This document shows, piece after piece, positions 17,248 through 25,583 of a stretch of DNA of 64,000 nt. Below the pieces are notes generated by a model, which was not told the DNA's origin, did no database searches, and saw nothing but the letters and a program-made list of their open reading frames with translations. The stretch is from JAHFUA01 sp963733935. Its GTDB lineage: Bacteria > Acidobacteriota > Terriglobia > Terriglobales > Acidobacteriaceae. The DNA is taken from the NCBI GenBank assembly GCA_963733935.1, contig CAVTEQ010000020.1:124001-188000 (forward strand). Direction: 5' to 3'. The translations under genes and the position numbers were made by a program. Numbering within the stretch: the first letter of the stretch is position 1; each line of letters opens with the position of its first letter.

Positions 17248-17439
17248 GAGCCCGCCGGCGAAATCCCGAGCGCAGCGAGGGACCTGGTGAGTGAGCGGGA
17301 GTAGTTCAGCGGTAGAACGCCAGCTTCCCAAGTTGAGCCGGTTGGCGGGCGTCTGAGCCCGCCGGCGAAATCCCGAGCGCAGCGAGGGACCTGGTGAGTG
17401 AGCGGGAGTAGTTCAGCGGTAGAACGCCAGCTTCCCAAG
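17248..17439 (+). repeat. 107-bp tandem duplication covering the 5' half of tRNA-Gly
   Basis: An 85-bp block at 17248-17332 is repeated identically at 17355-17439. Each copy holds about 47 bp of upstream DNA and the first 38 bases of tRNA-Gly. Only the second copy continues into a complete tRNA. The 22 bases between the copies include half of a GGCGGGC-GTCTGA-GCCCGCC hairpin (17344-17363). Confidence 0.9.
17295..17332 (+). pseudogene. Truncated tRNA-Gly copy (5' half)
   Basis: The sequence is identical to bases 1-38 of the downstream tRNA-Gly: acceptor 5' strand, D arm and anticodon arm up to the loop. It breaks off after CTTCCCAAG into unrelated sequence. It lacks the T arm and acceptor 3' strand and cannot form a tRNA. 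Confidence 0.88.
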
Positions 17440-17476
17440 CTGGATGTCACGGGTTCGATCCCCGTCTCCCGCTCCA
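17402..17476 (+). tRNA. tRNA-Gly (anticodon CCC)
   Basis: The cloverleaf folds fully. The acceptor stem pairs GCGGGAG with CTCCCGC. The D arm contains GTTCAGCGGTAGAAC. The anticodon stem pairs CCAGC with GCTGG around the loop TTCCCAA, giving anticodon CCC. The T arm is ACGGG-TTCGATC-CCCGT. The discriminator is T and a CCA end is encoded (17474-17476). Confidence 0.97.
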
Positions 17477-17500
17477 AGCTTTTCCGAATCCAAGAAAAAA

Positions 17501-17524
17501 GCCCCCGGGATCTCTCCCGGGGGC
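17501..17524 (-). terminator. Rho-independent terminator of the atypical subtilase gene
   Basis: The perfect stem GCCCCCGGGA-TCTC-TCCCGGGGGC lies just after the gene end at 17549 on the minus strand. The A-run at 17492-17500 becomes a U-tract in the minus-strand transcript. It could also act weakly behind the plus-strand tRNA. Confidence 0.88.
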
Positions 17525-17548
17525 GGCGTTGATTTCTACTCCAATCGA

Positions 17549-19852
17549 TTAGTAGTGGTCATGGTCGTGGTGGTGCTCGCGGGTCGCCTCGTCAGCATTC
17601 ACCAATCCCGCTCCCGTGTAGCGATTGGGCGTTATGCGGTGTTCGACATGGAAAACGTCGGTGGCAGTGCTGGCATCGTCCAACGTTACCGTCACCACCC
17701 CGCCGGCGACGCGATCAGCGTCGAACGGGAACTGGAACGGCAGGATCGGCGGGAAGATGAAATTGGCGAAGGTAAGTTCGTCGCCGGCGGCGAACGTGCC
17801 GGGCTTGAAGGTTAACGTCAGGGTGGTCAGGTCGGCGCTGCGGGTGGCGGTCACGTCGGTGGGGAGCAGCCCCTTAGCGGTGCCGACGTGGAAGCCGGTA
17901 GTCGCACTCGCCGGATTGGACCAATGCAGGTTAGGTGTTGTGAGGTTAATCGATACGCTGCTCACCGTGTGCTTTGTGTGGCCCACGGCAAGGCGCCAAT
18001 AGTTCGTCTGGCGGGCGAATTCGCCATTGGCAAAGGCCAGCACTGGGCCGGCTTCAGCCGCCGCCAAAGCGCGGTTCCGCGAGAGCGGAACAGGAGTGGC
18101 GGTATCCTGCAGCCGGTCGTAGACGTCCCTCGGCCAAATGTGGCCCGGTCCGCCCGCGGACTGAATCACCAGCGCGCCAACAGAGGCGGCATCGGGCGCC
18201 GCGGCGCTGGTCCCGAAGAAGTTCGGAAATCCGTTGCCGTCCGTGTCGCTTCCGAAGAACGTCGTATCCACGCCATCGATAGCGGTGATCTGCGGTACCA
18301 CCCGGATCTCGGGCTCACGCAGCCGGTTGCCCGCATCGTCGAAAAGGATGGTAACCGGTCCTGGCGAGCTGAAGTCCTCGGGGAAGTTGGTGATGGGGTA
18401 ATACATCGCAGCCACACTCTGCCCATGCCGCGCGGAGTTGTGACCCGCAACCGTGGGTGCATTCTGGTGCAGGCTCTCGCCTTGGCCATTTTCGTCAATG
18501 TACTTGATTCGACACGCCGGGCCATCGTTCATCTTGGCGATGACGATCTGGTAGCTCCCGGGATTGACCTGCCACAGTTGAATCGCCGCGTCCTCGGCAA
18601 CGTTGTCGTCGGTGCTGTAGAAAACGTTCGGGCTGGTGATGGGATTCTCGAAGGTGCCGTCCGCATCGAAGATGTAGACGATGTAGTTCGTCTTCACCTT
18701 CCCCAGGAAGAACGGCTCATCCCATTGGAAGTCGCCAATGTCCCCAAAGTAAGAAATGTAGCTTTGGGAGAGGGCCACACTATCTCTGCCACCCTCAACG
18801 TCGAATGGGTGGGAGACCGTGAAGCGGGGAGCATTAAAGTTGTGTAAGCTCACCGGTGTGGGCAAACCGTTGGCGGTGTTGAAGGCCACCAGGGCATCCA
18901 GGTCGAGGTTGGACTTCCCTTCCGCCACCAGCTTCTGCGCCTTCTTGAAGGAGACCGAGTCGTAATACGCTTCGTAACCTTCCAGGCCGTTGTTGCCCGC
19001 GGAGGAGAAGTAGGCAGCTCCTTCCCTTACCACCTCGTCCACGGTCTGCGTCAGCAGCCCATCGGAATAGAAGGGCTCGTCAAAGTAGTAGACGTCATCC
19101 ACTTCGACATCGGCATGGAATACGCGGCGCAGGTTGAGCATGTTGTTGGAGAAATCAACCTCGCCAATGAAAGCGGTGGCGAATCCCAACTGTGCGCCGG
19201 GGGCGATATCGTGCACTAACTGCAGCATGGCGCGGCCTTCGTCGGTGCCGTCGGGCGAGTCCTCAAGCACCACTACACCGCTCGGCAGGTCGCCGCTGGC
19301 CACGTCCTGGGCAGCAGTGGTGCTGCAATTGGCGCCGCAGGTATCGTAGCTGTCGGACATGGCGCCCAGCTTGGTGCCGCTGCCGTCGATGCCGCGCGCC
19401 TGGGCCAGATCCGCCTTCTCCACCGCTACGGCCTGGCTCTGCACGGAGCCGGCATTAGCGACGGGGCGCTGCACGGCAAGGATGCTCTTCACCCCAGACA
19501 CCGCGGCGGCACTACGCGCCAAACCCAGAGGCAGGTAACCCTCGAGCAGGCTGGCGTCCATCAGGCTGATGGCCTGCAACTGGAAGCCGCTGGCGGTCAG
19601 CATGGGAAGCACCTGCTGTGAAGTGACGCCAGGCGCCAGACGTATGTGGACGAGAACCGTGTCTGGGGAGGCGCTCAAATGCATCTTCATTACTTGGGGA
19701 AGCTTGGGGCTGCCGAATTCATACAGTTGGACCATCTGCTCCAGGCCACGCCCGAGTGTGGCGGATTGGGCTAGCGCTGGCACTGTGGCAGCAAAGGTCA
19801 AGAGCAATAGCGCGACACAGAACAGGCACTTTCTTACCTGGGGTACCGGCAT
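17549..19852 (-). CDS. Exported atypical subtilase/sedolisin-like protein with His-rich tail
   Basis: The 767-residue protein has a signal peptide (KCLFCVALLLLTFAATVPAL, cleaved after ALAQ). It then has a subtilase-like fold with the nucleophile motif GTSAAAPDAAS. The expected Asp motif appears as 'GAMSDSYD'. Where classical S8 enzymes have HGTHVAG there is 'TDEGRAMLQLVHDIAPGA', so a Glu may replace the catalytic His, as in the Glu-Asp-Ser arrangement of sedolisins. The C-terminus ends in a His/Asp-rich tail (EHHHDHDHY), a likely metal-binding stretch. The ATG at 19852 has AGGAG eight bases upstream. A strong promoter lies at 20097-20124, giving a leader of about 240 nt. Confidence 0.75.
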   Translation of the reverse strand: MPVPQVRKCLFCVALLLLTFAATVPALAQSATLGRGLEQMVQLYEFGSPKLPQVMKMHLSASPDTVLVHIRLAPGVTSQQVLPMLTASGFQLQAISLMDASLLEGYLPLGLARSAAAVSGVKSILAVQRPVANAGSVQSQAVAVEKADLAQARGIDGSGTKLGAMSDSYDTCGANCSTTAAQDVASGDLPSGVVVLEDSPDGTDEGRAMLQLVHDIAPGAQLGFATAFIGEVDFSNNMLNLRRVFHADVEVDDVYYFDEPFYSDGLLTQTVDEVVREGAAYFSSAGNNGLEGYEAYYDSVSFKKAQKLVAEGKSNLDLDALVAFNTANGLPTPVSLHNFNAPRFTVSHPFDVEGGRDSVALSQSYISYFGDIGDFQWDEPFFLGKVKTNYIVYIFDADGTFENPITSPNVFYSTDDNVAEDAAIQLWQVNPGSYQIVIAKMNDGPACRIKYIDENGQGESLHQNAPTVAGHNSARHGQSVAAMYYPITNFPEDFSSPGPVTILFDDAGNRLREPEIRVVPQITAIDGVDTTFFGSDTDGNGFPNFFGTSAAAPDAASVGALVIQSAGGPGHIWPRDVYDRLQDTATPVPLSRNRALAAAEAGPVLAFANGEFARQTNYWRLAVGHTKHTVSSVSINLTTPNLHWSNPASATTGFHVGTAKGLLPTDVTATRSADLTTLTLTFKPGTFAAGDELTFANFIFPPILPFQFPFDADRVAGGVVTVTLDDASTATDVFHVEHRITPNRYTGAGLVNADEATREHHHDHDHY

Positions 19853-20096
19853 AATCAAGATCTCCTTGAAGTTGCAAAATTGCACTGCGCGGCCGACATC
19901 ACAATGCTTTTAGGGCCTGGGTAGTAGCGGCGAGTCCGCAACGCTACCGGTCGAGGTAGCTTCTCCGAAACGGAAGTTTGCAGATTCACCTGAGTCCCCG
20001 GGGGGAACAGGAAACAGGAAGGTGAAGCGGAACAACTCCTCGCGCCGATTGAGTTGTGTCCTAACCTGCGAAGCAACCGCTTCGCTTTGCTGGCGA

Positions 20097-20124
20097 AGTG
20101 TACTCCCGCGCCCACGGTTGTCAA
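20097..20124 (-). promoter_or_regulatory. Sigma-70-type promoter for the subtilase-like gene
   Basis: On the minus strand TTGACA (20124-20119), a 16-bp spacer and TACACT (20102-20097) form a good vegetative promoter. The sequence upstream (GCCGGGT-ACGA...AAACTTC) and the bases just after the -10 box are shared with the promoter at 23272-23299. Confidence 0.75.
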
Positions 20125-20234
20125 GGCCGAAGTTTGCAAACAAAGTCGTAACCCGGCGGGCTAAAACCCGCTCCCAGTGCCGGATTCGGAGGATGAGTAG
20201 TAGAGAGGCGGTGCGGCTTGTAAGAACAAGGAAA
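20125..20234. other. Intergenic segment between two minus-strand exported-protein genes
   Basis: No gene is seen between the terminator at 20235-20257 and the promoter at 20097-20124. Together with the leader at 19853-20096 this makes a gap of about 430 bp. Short open frames here lack ribosome sites and recognisable sequence. Confidence 0.5.
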
Positions 20235-20257
20235 AGGGCCGTCGCAAGGACGGCCCT
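20235..20257 (-). terminator. Rho-independent terminator of the Asp-box propeller gene
   Basis: The stem AGGGCCGTC/GACGGCCCT with a short loop lies 25 bp after the stop codon of the minus-strand gene ending at 20282. It is followed, in the minus direction, by TTTTCCTTG. Confidence 0.8.
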
Positions 20258-20281
20258 GAAATGCCTCGCAGTTGGGTTCAA

Positions 20282-23071
20282 CTACTTCTTATGGTCATCA
20301 TCCCCGTCCGGCAACTGCAGTGTCCAGGCGCTGCGCCCATGCGTGGCGGCATAGAGCTGGCGCTCATGGGAGACGATCGTCAGGTGAGGTACTTCGACCA
20401 TCGGCAGGCCCTTTCCTGCGACCTTCCACGTCGATGATCCTTTGGCCAGTCGCATCACGCCAAAGTCAGAAGCGGCGTAGAGGTCGCCGGTGACGTGGTC
20501 GTACACCAGGCTGGTGATGGGGAAATCGGGCAAGTTGGAGCTCAAGTCCGTCCAGGTGGCGGTGGTCCCGTTCCACGTCACCTCGAACACGTGCCCTGGC
20601 TGCGTGGGAGTCGTCACGTTATAGCCCGAGTAGGAAATCCATCCATGGTTCGGATTCGCGGGATCGATGTAGATACCGGTTGGGAAGCGGCCTACGGACG
20701 CTCCTCCAGACTTGTTATCGATCCGCGTCCACACGACAGAGCTCGCTGGGTCGTTCGCGTTGGAGGAAATAAACACACGCGAAGCACCGGTCGCAGCCCA
20801 GAGTGTACCCGTGTCGTGACGGTTCGTCGAACGCGTGATCACGGCCACGGCGCCGCCACGGCGGTCCGAACCATACACCGGCGGCCCATATGTGCCGGAG
20901 TCGGTGAGGTCAGTCTGGCCGGGCGGCCCGATGGTGACAAAGTCACCGCAGGCCGGGTTCGCCGCCGAGGTTGTGAACTCGGGGCAGTTCGCTTCCAGGA
21001 AAGCTTGCGAACCGGCCCAGTCCTGTGTTCGCCAGATGCTGAATGAGCCCTGGAAGATCGTGCCTCCGCGGGCTGGGTTCGGGTCAGCGGTCACCGGCGG
21101 ATAGAAATACGACCCTTCCGGGCTGGACTGGATAACGCCGGTCGCAATTACCCACTTGGTCGGATCACCATCCTGAAAGTTCACGTCGTTCGCCTGTCCG
21201 GTGAAGGTGTTGAAGCGAAGGGCGTCGTTCGAGGCATTGAACCCCGACTGACCGCCGTCGCCGTAAATTTCCTGCGGCCAGAAATCGACGGAGTTGTGAG
21301 ATTGGAAGGTACCATTGTCCTGCGTTCCGCCCTGGATCTTGCCGTCGTGCTGGTTGCTGACCGAGAGGCTTTGGAACTGCAAGGTGGTAAGACCCTTGTT
21401 CATGTGCTTCAGCTCGCGCGGCACACGCCAGAGCAGGCTGACGCAAAACGCCTGGCCGGACGCGCTCAATCCACGGGTGGCGCACTTAGAGGTGATGTCC
21501 CGGAATTGCCCATCCGAGCGCACGACGCCGCCGTCGGAGCCTTCCCAGAACAGGTAGGGGTTATTCGGGTGTACGACGATCGCGTGCTGGTCGGGGTGGA
21601 TGCCGTGGGCGCGAGGAGTATGAGCGTCCTGGGTAAGGTCGCTCCACGTGGTCCCGCCGTCGGTCGACAACAGCACGCCGCGGGCGTTGGATGGACCGTT
21701 GTCCTGTCCATAGTCGAACGAGCCCATCAAGTACACGGTATTGGGATATCCGGCTGGTGTGAAAACAACGTTGTCGTACCAGCACTGCCCTTCGCAGTAG
21801 TTGTCCACCAGGGCTCCGCCCATGGAAGCGAACGTTGCCGCGGTGTCGGCATTGTCACTGCGCCAGAAATTCGCGTGGTGGCCCGTGCCGCCGCCCTGCC
21901 CCTCACCGACGTACATCCGGGTCGCGCCAGTGGGGAGCGTAGTGATGTCGAATTCCGACCGATCGATCGCACTACCGGCCACCGTGGGATCCTTCGGCGT
22001 GAAGATCTGGGTGAACGTCGCACCGTTGTCGGTCGAGCGCCAGATGCCTTGCCCGAAGGCGTTGACGTAAATGAACCCTGGATGAGTTGAGTCCACCTTG
22101 ACAGTAGTCGAACCGCGCGTTACGCCGGGAGCCGTGAAGATGCGCGTGAAAGTGGTCCCACTCTGCCGGTAGAGGCCGCGGATCGCGAGGGGATGCGTCG
22201 TCGAACCGCTCGACAATGCGCCGCCATCGGTTTCGTCAATCCCGCGCACGCCGCTGGCGAGCGGCACCAACAGGTTGCCGGCGTTGTCAAAGGCCATCTG
22301 CCCGATCGAGCGCTGGAAAAACATGTCGCTGCCGGGCACCAGCGACCAGCTCTCACCTCCATCCGTGGACTTGTAGATGCCGACGCCCGCCTCGGAATCC
22401 GCCGAAGCATTGGGCTCGCCGGTGGCCGCATAAATCGTTCTGCTGCTGGAATCGCTGGGGTCGGTGAGCAGCCCACCCATGGCGTTCGTGCCGAAGCTGC
22501 TGGAGAGAAATTCCCAGTCCGGATCATCATCCAACCCGTTCTTCGTGCGCCAGACTCCACCACCTGCCGGGGCGACATAAATAGGGCAGCGGTGTTCCGA
22601 GCACGACGGGCCGATGGCCATCGCGCTGACTCGGCCCGATTCCACCACCCGCGCCCCATCGCCGAGGACATCCAGCACGCCGGGCTCGGTCGCTTTGGTG
22701 GGGCCAATCAGCTGCCAGGTTCCTCTCGAGTGTTCCTTGCCATCTAGATCCTTCCATCCTTGTTGCGCGGCCCAGCTCGCGTCCGTAGGGATATCGCCAG
22801 CGGGATAAGCGCGCCGCAAGTAGGCTTCAACGTCGGGTGTAGCGTTGGGATTGCGCACCTCGTTGGGGCCGATAGCCTCCTGCTTGTTCTTGCCTACCTT
22901 GATCGCGCCAGGGTCCCCTTTCTTGAACAGGAGCGCATCCGCTCGGAGCTTGTCGGAGCGGTGACGATTGGCGGGAACGAAAACGATTGCTGCCGTTCCT
23001 ACGGCGACCAGTACTGCCACGCTCGCAACGGCCAGCCACATACCCTTCAACACGTTCATGAGTCTGCTCAT
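20282..23071 (-). CDS. Large exported Asp-box (BNR/VPS10-like) beta-propeller protein
   Basis: The 929 residues start with an N-terminal membrane anchor (about 8-30). The body then repeats Asp-box motifs of the S-x-D-G-G-x-x-W type: 'KSTDGGESWS', 'RSTDNGATF' and 'LSTDGGTTWS'. Such repeats build sialidase- or sortilin-like propellers. No sialidase active-site set (FRIP, arginine triad) can be made out, so this is more likely a binding or structural propeller than a glycosidase. The ATG at 23071 is chosen because GGAGG lies eight bases upstream; the open frame extends to 23170. It has its own promoter and terminator and is probably co-regulated with the subtilase-like gene downstream. Confidence 0.72.
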   Translation of the reverse strand: MSRLMNVLKGMWLAVASVAVLVAVGTAAIVFVPANRHRSDKLRADALLFKKGDPGAIKVGKNKQEAIGPNEVRNPNATPDVEAYLRRAYPAGDIPTDASWAAQQGWKDLDGKEHSRGTWQLIGPTKATEPGVLDVLGDGARVVESGRVSAMAIGPSCSEHRCPIYVAPAGGGVWRTKNGLDDDPDWEFLSSSFGTNAMGGLLTDPSDSSSRTIYAATGEPNASADSEAGVGIYKSTDGGESWSLVPGSDMFFQRSIGQMAFDNAGNLLVPLASGVRGIDETDGGALSSGSTTHPLAIRGLYRQSGTTFTRIFTAPGVTRGSTTVKVDSTHPGFIYVNAFGQGIWRSTDNGATFTQIFTPKDPTVAGSAIDRSEFDITTLPTGATRMYVGEGQGGGTGHHANFWRSDNADTAATFASMGGALVDNYCEGQCWYDNVVFTPAGYPNTVYLMGSFDYGQDNGPSNARGVLLSTDGGTTWSDLTQDAHTPRAHGIHPDQHAIVVHPNNPYLFWEGSDGGVVRSDGQFRDITSKCATRGLSASGQAFCVSLLWRVPRELKHMNKGLTTLQFQSLSVSNQHDGKIQGGTQDNGTFQSHNSVDFWPQEIYGDGGQSGFNASNDALRFNTFTGQANDVNFQDGDPTKWVIATGVIQSSPEGSYFYPPVTADPNPARGGTIFQGSFSIWRTQDWAGSQAFLEANCPEFTTSAANPACGDFVTIGPPGQTDLTDSGTYGPPVYGSDRRGGAVAVITRSTNRHDTGTLWAATGASRVFISSNANDPASSVVWTRIDNKSGGASVGRFPTGIYIDPANPNHGWISYSGYNVTTPTQPGHVFEVTWNGTTATWTDLSSNLPDFPITSLVYDHVTGDLYAASDFGVMRLAKGSSTWKVAGKGLPMVEVPHLTIVSHERQLYAATHGRSAWTLQLPDGDDDHKK

Positions 23072-23271
23072 CGATCTTCCTCCACGATGCACGGTAGTAG
23101 ATGGGGGCCCGGAATCACCTGCTCGTTCGAAGCTACGAGGTGCAACCTCGGATGACGACCTTGCGATCAATTGTGCTTGGGACCCGAAGAGACATTTGCC
23201 GGCTTGCGGTTAGGGGGAAGCTCTTCCGTGAAGGCAAGACCGCAAGCAGCGGCTCTGAATATCAGCGTGGA

Positions 23272-23299
23272 AGTGTACCCGTGATCCGCCGGTTGTCAA
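23272..23299 (-). promoter_or_regulatory. Sigma-70-type promoter for the Asp-box propeller gene
   Basis: TTGACA (23299-23294), a 16-bp spacer and TACACT (23277-23272) are identical in hexamers and spacing to the promoter at 20097-20124. The leader to the ATG at 23071 is about 195 nt. No gene is seen in the surrounding stretch 23072-23621. Confidence 0.75.
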
Positions 23300-23527
23300 G
23301 CCTGAAGTTTGTAAAAGAATCGTCACCCGGCAGGCGAAAAGCCAAGTCCAGAGCGGATCTGCACAGGCGCACGGCAAATCATGAGGGCGCTATCTGCGCA
23401 GAGAACCGGCGGCACGAGTCTGCGGGAGAGTCACGGCAAAAAGCACCACTACGATTACCCACATGAATAAGATGCTCAAGTTTGCCAACCTCGCATCACC
23501 AGCATCGCTCTAATCCCGAACCGACAC

Positions 23528-23543
23528 TGTGACCGCCATCACA
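23528..23543. promoter_or_regulatory. Perfect CRP-type palindrome
   Basis: TGTGA-CCGCCA-TCACA is an exact match to the classical CRP half-site pair. It lies about 230 bp upstream of the propeller promoter and 79 bp beyond the end of the VKOR gene. An upstream role for the minus-strand propeller gene is possible but the distance is large. Confidence 0.5.
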
Positions 23544-23621
23544 TTTCAGCCAGCGTTCGTAACGGTACCGCCGTAACCCTGCTGGGCTGCGGACGATCTT
23601 GGTGCGGGTACGCGGAGCGAA

Positions 23622-24047
23622 TTACGCTGCCGGAGTGCGACGACTCTTTAACACCACCACCGCCGCCAGCAACGTGATTCCCACCATCGTCGCCAGCGAC
23701 CCCAGACATAGGACGCACCACACCCCGAGCAGGTACGCTTCAACGTATGTGAGGTACAGGGAGAACGCCAGGCCTGCCAGCGCGCCCAGCAGCGTCAGAA
23801 TTCGCGCGCCACGCCGGGGCATACGCGACAAGACAAAAAGGAGCGCATATCCCATCAATCCAAGGGCCGCCACCGGCACCGGACCCACCCGCGAATACAC
23901 GCTGCGGTTTACCAGGTCGCAGTTGAAGTTCTCGCTCAGGTCGCAGTATTCAGTTTTCACGCCGCTGTAGTGGTTCTTGAGGGAGACGGCGGAGAGCGCC
24001 ATTCCCACCACCGCCAGCAGCGAAATCGCCAGCAGGAGACGATTCAT
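23622..24047 (-). CDS. Vitamin K epoxide reductase (VKOR) family protein
   Basis: This 141-residue membrane protein has four to five helices and the four VKOR cysteines. Cys35 and Cys43 lie in the loop 'YCDLSENFNC', and the CxxC active site is Cys111-Cys114 in WCVLCLGS. The conserved 'VYSRVGPVPVAALGL' segment is also present. Bacterial VKORs reoxidise a periplasmic thioredoxin-like partner and pass electrons to quinone, in place of DsbB. The start at 24047 overlaps the stop of the upstream thioredoxin-like gene (ATGA), which fits a coupled oxidase-oxidant pair. Confidence 0.9.
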   Translation of the reverse strand: MNRLLLAISLLAVVGMALSAVSLKNHYSGVKTEYCDLSENFNCDLVNRSVYSRVGPVPVAALGLMGYALLFVLSRMPRRGARILTLLGALAGLAFSLYLTYVEAYLLGVWCVLCLGSLATMVGITLLAAVVVLKSRRTPAA

Positions 24048-24409
24048 GGCAGGCGGCAGCCGGATTTCTGGCTGAGTTCCTGGAGCGAGAGCACCTTGCC
24101 GTCGATGCGCTCGCCGCTCTCCTCGAAGATCCAGGTGGGAGTGCGGCGGATGGCGAGCGTCTTGCACTGGTCGGTGACTTTGCGTGTGCCCTTTTCCACG
24201 CACTCGACGTAGGGAAGGTATTGGGCGGAATCGCCGAACAGATCCTTCTGCTCCTTGCAGTGGTCGCAGTAGAAGGCGCCGTACATGACGGCCTTCTTTT
24301 GCCCGAGACAGCGGGCAAAGTCGTCGAGCTTGGCTTTATCGGCGGCGCTGAACGACGCGGGCGCCAAACATACTATGGCCAGCGCGACGGCGCGGAGTAA
24401 GGGTCTCAT
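24044..24409 (-). CDS. Exported thioredoxin-like protein, partner of VKOR
   Basis: The 121 residues include a signal peptide (LLRAVALAIVCLAPASFSAA) and a thioredoxin fold with the active site Cys48-Asp-His-Cys51 in 'MYGAFYCDHCKEQ'. The later segment 'TLAIRRTPTWIFEESGERIDGK' carries the expected cis-Pro region (TPTW). The start at 24409 has GGAG nine bases upstream. The gene overlaps the VKOR gene by four bases. By family and context it is the periplasmic disulfide donor that VKOR keeps oxidised. Confidence 0.87.
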   Translation of the reverse strand: MRPLLRAVALAIVCLAPASFSAADKAKLDDFARCLGQKKAVMYGAFYCDHCKEQKDLFGDSAQYLPYVECVEKGTRKVTDQCKTLAIRRTPTWIFEESGERIDGKVLSLQELSQKSGCRLP

Positions 24410-24489
24410 GGAAATCGCTCCTCTAAGACATGCTAACCCGCAAGAAGCGATTTTGCGCAACTGTTCTCCGCGCCGGGTGCCGGGGATGA

Positions 24490-25011
24490 TTACTTCAGGG
24501 CTGCAACACCCGCGGCGGCGCACTGGCCATCGTGTTCGCTCAGGTCGCCGGAAAGGCCGATGGCGCCGATGATTTTGCCGTCCACGATGATGGGCAGGCC
24601 GCCCTCCACCGGAACCGCACCCTTCAAGGCCAGCACCCGCAATCCCGCCCCGCCTCCCGCCAGCGCGTCCTGGAAGGCTTTGGTGGGGCGCTTGTATAAC
24701 GCCGCCGAGCGCGCTTTCTCGATGGCCACTTCGGCGCTGCCTAACTGCGTGTTGTCCATTTTCTCGTAATAGACCAGATAGCCGCCAGTGCTGACCACAG
24801 CAACGGCCATCAGCCAGCCATTCCTGCGGGTCTCGGCCAGCGCTGCGGCGGCCGCTTTCTTGGCGTTTTCCAGGCTGATCGGATGTCCGATCGGCGTGAG
24901 ATACGCGCTGGGAGCAGCCGGTGTAGCGCCCGGCGCCTGCGCGAAGGCGCAGCCGGCGCACGAAACCAGCATCAGTACGATGAGAAACTTCACGGCAGAA
25001 TGCGCACTCAT
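24490..25011 (-). CDS. Exported GlcG/HbpS-family protein
   Basis: This 173-residue protein has a signal peptide ending near the Cys-Ala-Gly-Cys segment, so it may be a lipoprotein. A full GlcG/HbpS domain follows, with 'LVYYEKMDNTQLGSAEVAIE', 'KARSAALYKRPTKAFQDAL', 'GAVPVEGGLPIIVDGKIIGA' and the C-terminal 'GLSGDLSEHDGQCAAAG'. Family members form octamers and some bind haem or cobalamin; the ligand here is unknown. A paralogue without a signal peptide lies at 26662-27087. The start has GGAG eight bases upstream. Confidence 0.85.
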   Translation of the reverse strand: MSAHSAVKFLIVLMLVSCAGCAFAQAPGATPAAPSAYLTPIGHPISLENAKKAAAAALAETRRNGWLMAVAVVSTGGYLVYYEKMDNTQLGSAEVAIEKARSAALYKRPTKAFQDALAGGGAGLRVLALKGAVPVEGGLPIIVDGKIIGAIGLSGDLSEHDGQCAAAGVAALK

Positions 25012-25147
25012 GTTCGCTCTCCTCTAGGGTTTGATTCTGATAGGGGCCGGTGAAAAAGCGGATTATTGTACTCCCTCCCGGTCGATTCATTTGCGGCATC
25101 CTCTTGACATTGGACGGCATCGCATCGTGTGAAGGCAGGTAGCTCGC

Positions 25148-25462
25148 ATGCCGAAGTTTAGCCAGTTCGCGATGGCTAAAGTCTCATGGCACGGGATGCT
25201 GGTCTGCCTGGCCATTCTTTGCCTCAACGCTCATCTGGTCAGCCGGTTTCATCTGCCGCTTTCGGGAACTGCAGTAATCCAAGCCCAAACAGCCAAGGTC
25301 CAGCACATGGACCAGGACGCATATCGGTGGGTGCCGCCGACGCGGAGTTTATTCAACCCGTTGTCGCCGGCGCTGGCGCCTCCTCCTGTTAAACAGGAAC
25401 AAGGCTACCTGTCTCCACAGATCCAGTGCCTATGCGACCGCTCGCCCCCAGCATGCCTGTGA
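25148..25462 (+). CDS. Small exported hypothetical protein
   Basis: The 104 residues begin with a basic stretch and a hydrophobic segment (MLVCLAILCLNAHLV). A Pro-rich tail ends in 'CLCDRSPPACL'. The composition suggests an exported or membrane-anchored small protein. No family is recognised. The start is uncertain (25148 or 25172). An isolated TTGACA at 25104-25109 lies upstream but has no good -10 partner. Confidence 0.5.
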   Translation: MPKFSQFAMAKVSWHGMLVCLAILCLNAHLVSRFHLPLSGTAVIQAQTAKVQHMDQDAYRWVPPTRSLFNPLSPALAPPPVKQEQGYLSPQIQCLCDRSPPACL

Positions 25463-25583
25463 TTCCAATCGGCAGTTGAACGCGGCCACCAAGGCGTGTT
25501 CCGCAACTCTACGGGACATCTAGGTTGTCTGCGGCAGCCATCCGCGTTGGTCAGCGTCATTAATCCTGGAATGGAGATTTGTT

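Noticed and set aside
17151..17477. Minus-strand open frame containing GIEPVTSSLGSWRSTAELLP
   Set aside because: It is the antisense of the tRNA-Gly gene and its duplicated half, a well-known source of spurious gene calls.
25104..25133. Promoter with TTGACA at 25104
   Set aside because: No acceptable -10 box occurs at 16-18 bp spacing (GTGTGA/TGTGAA only).
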